Shown here piece after piece: positions 1 through 6,136 of a stretch of DNA of 6,291 nt; position 1 is the stretch's first letter; each line of letters begins with the position of its first letter. The notes beneath the pieces are model-generated. The model was not told the origin of the DNA. It searched no databases and saw only the letters and a program-made list of their open reading frames with translations. The stretch is taken from assembly GCA_031177845.1 (NCBI GenBank), contig JAPSGG010000095.1, positions 1 to 6,291 on the forward strand, written 5' to 3'. The DNA comes from Chromatiales bacterium. Its GTDB lineage: Bacteria; Pseudomonadota; Gammaproteobacteria; JACCYU01. Both the position numbers and the translations under genes were made by a program.

Positions 1-1591
1 GTTTCTCGATGCGCATGCCGACGTGGCCGAAGCTCTCGGCGAGTTTGACGAAATCCGGCAGCGCGTCCATGTAGGACATTGCGTAGCGGCCCTGATAGAA
101 GAATTCCTGCCACTGCCGCACCATGCCCATATACCGGTTGTTTAAGTTGATCACCTTGATCGGTAGACGATACTGAAGACAGGTCGACAGCTCCTGAATA
201 CACATGATGACGCTGGCCTCGCCGGTGACACAACACACCTGCGCGTCGGGGTGCGCGATCTGCACACCCATGGCCGCCGGGAGGCCGAAGCCCATGGTGC
301 CCAAGCCCCCGGAGTTGATCCAGCGCCGAGGCTTGTCGAACTTGTAAAACTGCGCGGCCCACATCTGGTGCTGGCCCACATCAGAGGTGACATACGCATC
401 CCCGCCGGTTAGCTCGTAAAGTCTCTCAATCACGTATTGGGGCTTGATGATGCTTGATTGCCGGTCGTATTTGAGGCAGTCCATCGCCCGCCATTCCTCG
501 ATCTGCCGCCACCATGCCGCGATGGCCTCGGGATTTTTGGGTTTGCGGTTGCCGGCCTTGAGCTCCTTGATGAGCGCCTTGAGCACATTGTCGACCTGAC
601 CCACGATGGGGATGTCCACTCTAACGTTCTTGGAGATTGACGCCGGGTCCACATCCACGTGCACGATCTTGGAGTGCGGACAGAACTTCTCAACGTTGCC
701 GGTCACTCGATCGTCGAAACGCGCGCCGATGGCGATCAGCACATCGCTGTGATGCATGCCAAGATTGGCTTCGTAAGTGCCATGCATGCCCAGCATGCCC
801 ACGAACTGTGGGTCGGTCGCGGGATAACCGCCCAGTCCCATCAGAGTATTGGTAATGGGATATCCCAGCAGGCGTGTGAACTCCGTCAGCGATTCCGAGG
901 CGTTGCCGAGGATCACCCCGCCGCCCGTGTAGATCATGGGCCGTGCGGCGGAGAGGATCAGCTCCACGGCCTTCTTGATCTGGCCGATATGTCCGTTCAC
1001 AGTGGGATTGTAGGAGCGCATCTTGATGGTCTTGGGATAACTAAAGACGGTCTTGTGTGCGGTAATATCCTTCGGGATATCGACGACGACCGGCCCGGGT
1101 CTCCCGCTGGTGGCCACGTAGAACGCTTTCTTAATGGTGGTCGCAAGCGCCTCCACCGATTTGACCAGAAAATTGTGCTTCACGCACGGTCGCGTAATGC
1201 CGACAGTGTCGACCTCTTGAAACGCGTCATTGCCGATCATGTTCGTCGGCACCTGCCCGGTGAACACCACCAGCGGCACGGAATCCATGTAGGCGTCCGC
1301 GATACCGGTGACGGCATTGGTTGCGCCGGGACCCGATGTCACCAGCACGACGCCCGGTTTGGTGGTGGACTTGGCATAGCCCTCGGCCGCGTGCACGGCG
1401 CCCTGCTCATGGCGCACGAGGATATGGGTGACCTTGTCCTGTCTAAACAGGGAATCGTAGATGTGCAGTACCGCTCCGCCCGGATAACCGAACACAAACT
1501 CTACGCCCTCTTCCTGCAGACAACGAACGAAGATGTCGGCGCCGGTGATTTCAACCTTGTCAAATTCGAGACTTGGGGCATTCGCGGTCAT
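1..1591 (-). CDS. ilvB: Acetolactate synthase large (catalytic) subunit, 3' end cut off by window edge
   Basis: ThDP-dependent enzyme that condenses two pyruvates to acetolactate, or pyruvate with 2-ketobutyrate to acetohydroxybutyrate; it is the first common step of valine, leucine and isoleucine synthesis, in the cytoplasm. 530 codons are visible; the family is usually about 570-590 residues, so some 40-60 C-terminal residues lie off the left edge. Seen: N-terminal ThDP domain with FGYPGGA (34-40) and the catalytic Glu in RHEQGAVHAAEG (Glu62); TSGPGATN (85-92); central FAD-type domain with RFDDRVTG (291-298); C-terminal ThDP domain with SGGLGTMGFGLPAA (427-440) and LNNRYMGM (483-490). The Mg/ThDP motif reads GEASVIM (457-463) where GDGSIQM or GEGSIQM is usual, which is odd. 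The ATG at 1591 fits the family N-terminus, but the ribosome site ahead of it is weak. A small regulatory subunit gene (ilvH/ilvN) would be expected just beyond the left edge. The symbol could equally be ilvI or ilvG. Confidence 0.95.
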   Translation of the reverse strand, partial: MTANAPSLEFDKVEITGADIFVRCLQEEGVEFVFGYPGGAVLHIYDSLFRQDKVTHILVRHEQGAVHAAEGYAKSTTKPGVVLVTSGPGATNAVTGIADAYMDSVPLVVFTGQVPTNMIGNDAFQEVDTVGITRPCVKHNFLVKSVEALATTIKKAFYVATSGRPGPVVVDIPKDITAHKTVFSYPKTIKMRSYNPTVNGHIGQIKKAVELILSAARPMIYTGGGVILGNASESLTEFTRLLGYPITNTLMGLGGYPATDPQFVGMLGMHGTYEANLGMHHSDVLIAIGARFDDRVTGNVEKFCPHSKIVHVDVDPASISKNVRVDIPIVGQVDNVLKALIKELKAGNRKPKNPEAIAAWWRQIEEWRAMDCLKYDRQSSIIKPQYVIERLYELTGGDAYVTSDVGQHQMWAAQFYKFDKPRRWINSGGLGTMGFGLPAAMGVQIAHPDAQVCCVTGEASVIMCIQELSTCLQYRLPIKVINLNNRYMGMVRQWQEFFYQGRYAMSYMDALPDFVKLAESFGHVGMRIEK

Positions 1592-1680
1592 GGGTCTGCG
1601 TCCCGTATGGGCGGCCTTCCGTGGTGTGGATCGCCGCTAGTTCCAGTGCGTTTCGGTCAAAGGTGTGTGCAACAAGCGCG

Positions 1681-1709
1681 ATAGTAATACGAAAGTGCGC
1701 AAATTTCAC
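1681..1709 (-). promoter_or_regulatory. Possible promoter of the acetolactate synthase gene
   Basis: On the minus strand a GTGAAA box (1704-1709) and a TACTAT box (1681-1686) are separated by 17 bases. Each matches the sigma-70 consensus at 4 of 6 positions. It would give a 5' leader of roughly 85 bases before the ATG at 1591. The call rests on pattern matching only; transcription could instead read through from the TusA-family gene. Confidence 0.3.
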
Positions 1710-1848
1710 GAGTTGTGGCGTGGAATCAACCAGTTCCGCTGGCTGCGTGCACTTGCCAGCCGCGAACGTGGTCCGTGAGCGAACCGGAGATCTGAGACAT
1801 CTTGCATGCCATCCCTGGCTTGGCACTCGTGATAAGACAATCCCCAGT

Positions 1849-1866
1849 CCGTACTTCCGGGTACGG
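1849..1866. repeat. Perfect 6-bp inverted repeat in the tusA-ilv gap
   Basis: CCGTAC (1849-1854) and GTACGG (1861-1866) flank a six-base loop. It lies downstream of the TusA-family gene and upstream of acetolactate synthase, and can fold in the minus-strand transcript. No T-run follows on the minus strand, so it is not a clear Rho-independent terminator. Confidence 0.45.
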
Positions 1867-1882
1867 CCGTTCTGCTTCAGAG

Positions 1883-1903
1883 GATGACATGTTAAGTGTC
1901 ATC
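1883..1903. repeat. 21-bp perfect dyad, hairpin or operator
   Basis: GATGACA (1883-1889) and TGTCATC (1897-1903) form a perfect 7-bp dyad around a 7-base centre, 14 bases beyond the TusA-family stop codon in transcript direction. It may be an RNA hairpin in the minus-strand transcript or a protein-binding site. No T-run follows. Together with the hairpin at 1849-1866 it gives this 325-base gap (1592-1916) two consecutive structures; I see no convincing gene in the gap. Confidence 0.45.
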
Positions 1904-1916
1904 TTCGCTCCCCCGC

Positions 1917-2150
1917 TCACCCGGCCTTTTTCATCAGAAAGTAGAACTTGCCCGCCTCCTCGCGCGATTCCAGCAACTCGTTACCCGTCTGCTTTGAAAA
2001 GACCTCGAAATCCTTGACTGAGCCTGGGTCAGTCGCGATCACGCGCAGCACCTGCCCGCCACGCATGCCGACCAGGGCCTTCTTGGCGCGTAGGATCGGC
2101 AACGGACAGTTCAGACCGCTGGTGTCCAGCTCATGATCAAAGTCAGTCAT
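1917..2150 (-). CDS. TusA-family sulfur-carrier protein (SirA-like)
   Basis: A 77-residue protein of the TusA/SirA/YeeD fold, a small cytoplasmic persulfide carrier. The family signature CPxP is intact in SGLNCPLPILRAKKAL (11-26), with Cys15 as the only cysteine and thus the presumed sulfur-accepting residue. The GGQVLRVIATDPGS segment (31-44) and the FYFLMKK end (69-75) also fit the family. Length is close to E. coli TusA (81 residues). The ATG at 2150 has only a weak purine stretch (GGAA) ahead. It is divergent from the bepA-like gene. I recall a TusA-like gene next to a bepA homologue in Pseudomonas aeruginosa (PA1006 beside PA1005), where the TusA-like protein affects molybdenum cofactor and nitrate use. 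That role here is inference; the carrier could instead serve tRNA thiolation or sulfur oxidation. No TusBCDE partner is in the window. Confidence 0.9.
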   Translation of the reverse strand: MTDFDHELDTSGLNCPLPILRAKKALVGMRGGQVLRVIATDPGSVKDFEVFSKQTGNELLESREEAGKFYFLMKKAG

Positions 2151-2191
2151 CGGTTGGAGTTCCGCACGGAAGATAAGCGGGCACGGAATGC

Positions 2192-2218
2192 ATTATATGA
2201 TGTTACCGACCAAAGCAA
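2192..2218 (-). promoter_or_regulatory. Probable promoter of the TusA-family gene
   Basis: A perfect TATAAT box reads on the minus strand at 2192-2197, about 40 bases upstream of the ATG at 2150. The -35 region is poor: TTGCTT (2213-2218) at a short 15-base spacing is the best candidate. This suggests a leader of about 35 bases. Confidence 0.5.
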
Positions 2219-2287
2219 TGTAAAAACGACCCTGTTTGCGTAGGCAGCGAGCCGCTGAAACTATTCGGCACCGGCCGCAGCCTAACA

Positions 2288-2296
2288 TGCTACGAT
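2288..2296 (+). promoter_or_regulatory. Possible extended -10 promoter of the bepA-like gene
   Basis: TGCTACGAT has the TGn extension directly before a TACGAT -10 box (4 of 6 matches). No -35 box is recognisable at the usual distance, as is allowed for extended -10 promoters. It would give a leader of about 100 bases to the ATG at 2405. Confidence 0.3.
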
Positions 2297-2404
2297 AGCG
2301 CAGCACGCGCTGACTGCAACTACCGGTTCAAGACCCGCCGAGCGCATTCTAGAACCGACGCCTCGACACCTGTGCTCGGCTGGCAAGAATCGACAGGTTA
2401 TCCT

Positions 2405-3943
2405 ATGCGCTGTCACACCAATACGATGCCTCGCTGCCTAGCGGTTGCGATCGGCAGGCTGCTGCCGCTGATGGTCCTTTGTGGTCTTTTGGCTGGCGGC
2501 CAGGTTTCCAGTGAGCCACTACGCTTGCCTGAGATGGGCGATCCCGCTAGCGTTGTCTTGAGCCCCTCGCAGGAGGTGCTACTCGGCGAAACACTGCTGA
2601 CACAGATTCGCAGCGCACTCAACGTTTCGACTGACCCGGAGCTCAACGCCTACCTACAGGCATTGGGCACGCGATTGCTCTCCGCAGGCATCGATTCGGA
2701 CCTCGACTTCACCTTTCTGCTGATTGAAGATTCCGCCATCAACGCCTTCGCCGCGCCGGGGGGTATCGTGGCGGTCAATACTGGGCTGCTATTGATCGCC
2801 GAGGCTGAGAGCGAGTTGGCCGGGGTCATGGCGCACGAAATCGCGCATGTCGAGCAACGCCATCTGGCCCGTACCTACGCGAACGCCGGTAGCATCAATC
2901 TGAAGACCGCACTCGCCGTGCTGGCGTCGATACTAGCGGGCGCATACGGCGGCGCCGATGTCGGCAGCGCGGCGTTGTTGTCCAGCATGGCGGCCGGCGC
3001 GCAGGCGCAGCTTGCATTCTCGCGCGCCAATGAACAGGAGGCGGATCGGGTAGGTATCCGGCTGCTAGCGGCGGCGAGATTCGATCCGCAGGGCATGCCG
3101 AACTTCCTCGAGAAGCTGCACAAGCACACTCAACTCAACGCGGGGCCGATACCCGAGTATCTGAGCACCCACCCGGTCACGCTGTCGCGCGTCAGTGATA
3201 CCCGAAGCCGGGCATTGCAGTTCTCCGGATCCTTCGTCGAGGACAGCCTGAGATTTCACTATGCCAAGGCCAGGGCATTGGCGCTGATATCCGATCCTAA
3301 TGCGCTCATCAGCCACTACGAGGAAGCCAGGCGGGCTGGCACAGCAAATGACACGACCGATCGCTATGCGTACGCGCTGGCCCTGACGCGGGCGGGAGAG
3401 CCCGCGCGAGCCATCGAGGTTCTGCAGACGATTGAACAGGACCAGGACGCCGCCCTATCCGTCACTCTGGCCCTGGCGCAGGCGGAATTGAGTGCGGGCA
3501 AGGCCCAGCAGGCATTGGAGCGGCTGCGGCGCCTGAATGAGATCTATCCCGATCAAGAACCGATCGTCTATTACCTCGCGGAAGCGCTCATCGACGCAGG
3601 CTTGCCGCAGCAGGCATTGACCAGTTTGGAAGCGGCAACCCGCATTGAAGGACACAACCCGGTGTTGGACGAGTTGAGAGCGGAAGCCGCCGCCAAGGCA
3701 AATCTGCCATGGCTCAGTCATGAGGCATTGGCCGACTACTACGGCGCGTATGGGCATTTCGGGGCGGCACTGGAGCAATTAGAGCTGGCGCTCAATACCG
3801 CGAATATCGATGGTATCGCGCGGGCGCGGATACGCAGCAAGCGTGACCGGCTCATCGAAATACAAGACATCGACGGTGCAGCGGGCGAACAGTTGCCCTC
3901 CCGCATCGGATCCATAACGCTGGAACGTACCCTCGCTCGATAA
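2405..3943 (+). CDS. bepA: BepA-like periplasmic M48 metalloprotease with TPR domain
   Basis: A zinc metalloprotease and chaperone of the periplasm. In E. coli BepA degrades or helps assemble the LPS-transport protein LptD and guards outer-membrane protein biogenesis with the BAM complex. The chosen start gives 512 residues (E. coli BepA is 487). Seen: N-terminal signal sequence with a hydrophobic core at about 19-31 and no lipobox; conserved NAFAAPGG (113-120); zinc motif HEIAH (144-148, His144 and His148 ligands, Glu145 catalytic); third ligand in NEQEAD (Glu212); and STHP (His256), matching the regulatory histidine loop of BepA. From about residue 275 the chain is alpha-helical and repeat-like, as in the BepA TPR domain. 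Start: the ATG at 2405 is preceded by AGG; a GTG at 2372 would add 11 unneeded residues, and an ATG at 2426 leaves a shorter signal peptide. The catalytic set is complete, so the enzyme should be active. Confidence 0.93.
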   Translation: MRCHTNTMPRCLAVAIGRLLPLMVLCGLLAGGQVSSEPLRLPEMGDPASVVLSPSQEVLLGETLLTQIRSALNVSTDPELNAYLQALGTRLLSAGIDSDLDFTFLLIEDSAINAFAAPGGIVAVNTGLLLIAEAESELAGVMAHEIAHVEQRHLARTYANAGSINLKTALAVLASILAGAYGGADVGSAALLSSMAAGAQAQLAFSRANEQEADRVGIRLLAAARFDPQGMPNFLEKLHKHTQLNAGPIPEYLSTHPVTLSRVSDTRSRALQFSGSFVEDSLRFHYAKARALALISDPNALISHYEEARRAGTANDTTDRYAYALALTRAGEPARAIEVLQTIEQDQDAALSVTLALAQAELSAGKAQQALERLRRLNEIYPDQEPIVYYLAEALIDAGLPQQALTSLEAATRIEGHNPVLDELRAEAAAKANLPWLSHEALADYYGAYGHFGAALEQLELALNTANIDGIARARIRSKRDRLIEIQDIDGAAGEQLPSRIGSITLERTLAR

Positions 3944-3947
3944 TCTT

Positions 3948-3967
3948 CTTTCGACATCGCTCGAAGG
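3948..3967 (+). terminator. Weak hairpin after the bepA-like gene
   Basis: CTTTCGA and TCGAAGG can pair over 7 bp (one T-G wobble) around a 6-base loop, four bases after the stop codon. No T-run follows, so termination here would be inefficient or factor-dependent. The stretch 3944-4260 otherwise holds a promoter-like site and the suspected 5' part of the small membrane-protein gene. Confidence 0.25.
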
Positions 3968-4084
3968 CAATCCTGCTCGCATCGATACCACGACCGCTGC
4001 GTCGCCACGGCGGTTGGGGCCATCCGTGACCTTTCATCGGGATTAGCCAGCAATCCAACGGTTAACTGTTGTATCTCGCCGCGC

Positions 4085-4112
4085 TTGACAGTAATTGTTA
4101 CCTTCCTCTACT
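4085..4112 (+). promoter_or_regulatory. Probable sigma-70 promoter for the membrane protein / MamK-like pair
   Basis: A perfect TTGACA box (4085-4090) is followed after 16 bases by TCTACT (4107-4112, 4 of 6 matches). Predicted transcription begins near 4120, about 45 bases before the ATG at 4166 and 360 bases before the MamK-like ATG. This supports a separate transcription unit independent of bepA. Confidence 0.45.
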
Positions 4113-4260
4113 CAAGCCAGCGCAGACTTTTGCCGTCGATCAAGCACCACCCCCGGGTCTCCCCGATGAATTCGTTTACCGCCAGTCGCCACCGGCGCAT
4201 GCAGCAGGCGATGTTGCAAAGCGTATTCAGGGAAAACCTCCGCCTGCGCGATCGCGGTGA

Positions 4261-4455
4261 TTGCATGCGGCCGGAAACGGCGACTGCGGGCCAGGCCATT
4301 GGCGCAAGACCTATCTGCTTGCGCTGCTGGCGCTGATCGGAGCATCAGGCGGACTTATTTATCACGTTTTGTCCCCCTCGGAGTACGGCTTGACCACGCG
4401 CCCGCCTGGCACCATGACGCTGGACTTGCCACCCATAGCGGATATCGAACCATAG
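4261..4455 (+). CDS. Small single-pass membrane protein, likely frameshifted at its 5' end
   Basis: Not a family I recognise. The open frame contains a basic stretch (HWRK), one clear membrane helix (about residues 17-37, TYLLALLALIGASG onward) and a Pro-rich acidic tail ending LPPIADIEP. It ends 25 bases before the MamK-like gene, so the two are probably co-transcribed. The only start in this frame is a TTG directly after an in-frame TGA, with no spaced ribosome site. In the +2 frame, an open stretch from ATG 4166 encodes a basic, coding-like N-terminus (MNSFTASRHRRMQQAM onward). One missing G in the GGG run at 4288-4290 would fuse the two frames into a 96-residue protein with a positively charged cytoplasmic N-terminus and a helix at about 49-68. 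It may therefore be a pseudogene, a sequencing error, or a shorter real gene. A membrane anchor for the neighbouring filament protein is a guess from position. Confidence 0.45.
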   Translation: MHAAGNGDCGPGHWRKTYLLALLALIGASGGLIYHVLSPSEYGLTTRPPGTMTLDLPPIADIEP

Positions 4456-4466
4456 CCTACAACCGC

Positions 4467-4472
4467 AGGAGA
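4467..4472 (+). promoter_or_regulatory. Ribosome binding site of the MamK-like gene
   Basis: AGGAGA lies 8 bases ahead of the ATG at 4481. It is the best Shine-Dalgarno sequence in the window and fixes the start codon. Confidence 0.8.
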
Positions 4473-4480
4473 TACGAACA

Positions 4481-5512
4481 ATGGCTAGACAGAATACCGC
4501 CAAGAAGCACAATGGCATCCTCCATATAGGCGTCGATCTCGGAACCTCCCGGTCGGCCGTCGCCGCCAGCAATGGAACGCGGGAATGGATCGAGAGTTAT
4601 GTGGGCTGGCCCAAGGACTTCGTATCCAGGAAGGCGCTGAAAAAGGAGGTCCTGTTCGGTTCCGAAGCGCTCACCAACCGCCTCTCGCTGGAGCTGTTCC
4701 GTCCGCTGCAGCATGGGGTGATCAAGGAGGGCACCGCGCGCGACGGGGAAGCGGCGGTGGCACTGATCAGGCATTTGATCGAGCTGGCGAAACCTTCGCA
4801 GGACGACACGATTCAACTGGCGATCGGCGTGCCGGCCGAGGCGCTCAAGAGCAATAAGCTTGCGCTGAAGGAAGCGGTGGCCGATCTCGCTGATGCGCTG
4901 ATGATCGTCTCCGAGCCCTTCGCTGTGGCTTACGGCCGCAGGCTCTTGACCGATACATTGGTGATCGACATCGGCGCGGGTACGACCGATTTTGCGGTCA
5001 TGCGCGGCTCCGTACCCACCGAACAGGATCAGCGCACGATACTAACAGCCGGCGATTATATCGATCAGCAATTGCTGGGCCTGCTGAGTGAGAAGCATCC
5101 GAACGCGAAATTTACCCTAGAAGCGGTGCGCCAGTACAAAGAAGAAGCGGCCTTTGTCGGCGCGATCGACGAAATCATCGAGGTCAGCGTCCCGGTCAAC
5201 GGCAAGGTCGTCACGATCGACATCACGGATGAGATACGCCGCGCCTGCGAAAGCATCGTGCCGGCGATCATCGACACGACCATGGAGATGATCGCGCGCT
5301 ATGATGCCGAATATCAGGAGCGCATCCGGGGGAACATCGTGCTGGCCGGAGGCGGTAGTCAGATCCAGAACCTGGCTGCGACGCTGGAAGCCGCGTTTAA
5401 CGAATTCGGCCCGTCTAAGGTCGACTGCGTGGACGATGCCCTGTTCGCCGGCGTCGATGGCACGCTAGAGCTGGCCCGGGACATGCCGCAGGAATACTGG
5501 GAGAGGATGTAG
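4481..5512 (+). CDS. MamK-like bacterial actin (filament-forming ATPase)
   Basis: A 343-residue protein of the actin/Hsp70/MreB superfamily. It most resembles MamK, which in magnetotactic bacteria polymerises into cytoplasmic filaments that align and segregate magnetosomes (MamK is about 347-360 residues). Seen: phosphate-1 loop GVDLGTSRSAVA (17-28); VGWPKDFV (41-48), like MamK VGYPKDV; RPLQHGV (74-80); IGVPAEA (115-121); VSEPFAVAYG (143-152); phosphate-2 loop VIDIGAGTTD (161-170); a SVPTEQDQ-TAGDYID stretch (177-195); adenosine loop NIVLAGGGSQI (285-295); and MPQEYW near the C-terminus, like MamK LPPQYW. By comparison with MamK, Glu145 and Asp163 are the expected ATPase residues and both are present, so it should be active. 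No membrane helix. It follows a small membrane protein by 25 bases. MreB or plasmid ParM are poorer fits because MamK-specific blocks run the whole length. Whether the host makes magnetosomes cannot be told here; MamK-like proteins may serve other organelles or plain cytoskeletal roles. Confidence 0.9.
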   Translation: MARQNTAKKHNGILHIGVDLGTSRSAVAASNGTREWIESYVGWPKDFVSRKALKKEVLFGSEALTNRLSLELFRPLQHGVIKEGTARDGEAAVALIRHLIELAKPSQDDTIQLAIGVPAEALKSNKLALKEAVADLADALMIVSEPFAVAYGRRLLTDTLVIDIGAGTTDFAVMRGSVPTEQDQRTILTAGDYIDQQLLGLLSEKHPNAKFTLEAVRQYKEEAAFVGAIDEIIEVSVPVNGKVVTIDITDEIRRACESIVPAIIDTTMEMIARYDAEYQERIRGNIVLAGGGSQIQNLAATLEAAFNEFGPSKVDCVDDALFAGVDGTLELARDMPQEYWERM

Positions 5513-5824
5513 GCGCTAATTTTTGCGCAGTGAATTTCAAGCTCCACCACGATGGACTTTGGCGCCCGCCGACATGGATCGTGCATGATAATCAGGACTG
5601 CCACTAATGATTCTATGGCATTGCTCTTTAACCTGGTGCTCTGCCGATGAAAGAAGCAAGATTACCCCAGCCCAAAAGAGCACCAGCACCCGAAATGCCA
5701 CCATCTGAGGCCGGTTTGCCTGAGGATTTCGTCGCGTATAGCGTGATTTGATCCGCGCATCCACGGTGAGGCGCTTGCCGGGTGCGGGGCTATCGCGGTC
5801 GCCCTTTCCCTGAGTCTCCTGAGC

Positions 5825-5864
5825 GGGTGGGCCGTGTAGGATTCAAACCTACGATCACTGATCC
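5825..5864 (-). tRNA. Degenerate 3' half of a tRNA (probably tRNA-Lys), likely integration scar
   Basis: On the minus strand the order is: an anticodon-stem-like ATCAG, a 5-base variable region TGATC, a perfect T-stem (GTAGG / CCTAC) enclosing TTTGAAT, then an acceptor strand ACGGCCC followed by A and CCC. This matches the 3' half of gammaproteobacterial tRNA-Lys as I remember it. The rest of a cloverleaf (D-arm, anticodon, 5' acceptor strand) is not found upstream. T-loop position 56 is T instead of C, and the CCA end is CCC. It therefore cannot be a functional tRNA. Such 3' fragments are left where integrative elements use tRNA genes as attachment sites. The rest of the gap 5513-6136 holds no convincing gene. 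Confidence 0.65.
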
Positions 5865-6073
5865 CTTTCCTGCTAGAGGAGCGGGGCAAGCTTTCAAAGC
5901 CTGTTTATGTAAGGAGCGGAGCCTATCAACGCTGGCGACGATAGTGCAGACTGGCGACGACACTGTAATACGCCTCAGGTCATCGTCAGAATATGCCACG
6001 CGCCAAATGCTAGCCATTGCCGCTGGCGGGCCGTTCGCCGCCTCGCCGGGGCCAAATCTGGAGTCGACCCAAG

Positions 6074-6117
6074 AGGAGAAAAGCGCGCCACGGGGCGGAC
6101 GTGATGTCTGCCCCGTG
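6074..6117 (-). terminator. Rho-independent terminator of the right-edge minus-strand gene
   Basis: CACGGGGCGGAC (6089-6100) and GTCTGCCCCGTG (6106-6117) form a 12-bp stem with a single non-Watson-Crick pair and a 5-base loop. On the minus strand it is followed by GCGCGC and then TTTTCT. It begins about 20 bases after the stop codon at 6137, in the right orientation to end that gene. The T-run sits six bases from the stem, further than ideal. Confidence 0.7.
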
Positions 6118-6136
6118 TGAACGACAATGGCTTGAG

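Noticed and set aside
659..1684. 341-codon plus-strand open frame opposite acetolactate synthase
   Set aside because: It is the antisense shadow of a clearly recognised minus-strand gene and has no family features.
1560..1826. Minus-strand frame across the ilvB start as a leader peptide for attenuation
   Set aside because: It contains only scattered Ile, Leu and Val codons, has no terminator/antiterminator arrangement, and overlaps the start of the enzyme gene.
2347..2354. TTCTAGAA palindrome upstream of the bepA-like gene
   Set aside because: Eight bases alone are expected by chance, and no second copy or known operator is seen.
5513..5528. GCGC-N8-GCGC inverted repeat just after the MamK-like stop
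   Set aside because: The stem is only 4 bp and the T-run lies in the loop rather than after the stem, so it is not a credible terminator.
5537..5704. 55-codon minus-strand frame with a hydrophobic stretch (FRVLVLFWAGVILLL), convergent with the MamK-like gene
   Set aside because: No clear ribosome site, AT-leaning third codon positions unlike the neighbouring genes, and no recognisable family; left as unproven.
5647..5751. 34-codon plus-strand frame starting at an ATG in the right-hand gap
   Set aside because: Too short, with a weak ribosome site and no motif; it overlaps the equally doubtful minus-strand frame.
5932..5960. CTGGCGACGA occurring twice at 19-base spacing
   Set aside because: Only two short copies with unrelated spacers; could be chance in GC-rich DNA. 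Not a CRISPR or iteron array.
5782..6120. 112-codon plus-strand open frame
   Set aside because: It runs through the tRNA fragment and the terminator hairpin, and its composition (Arg, Pro, Ser, Gly) is typical of a chance frame.
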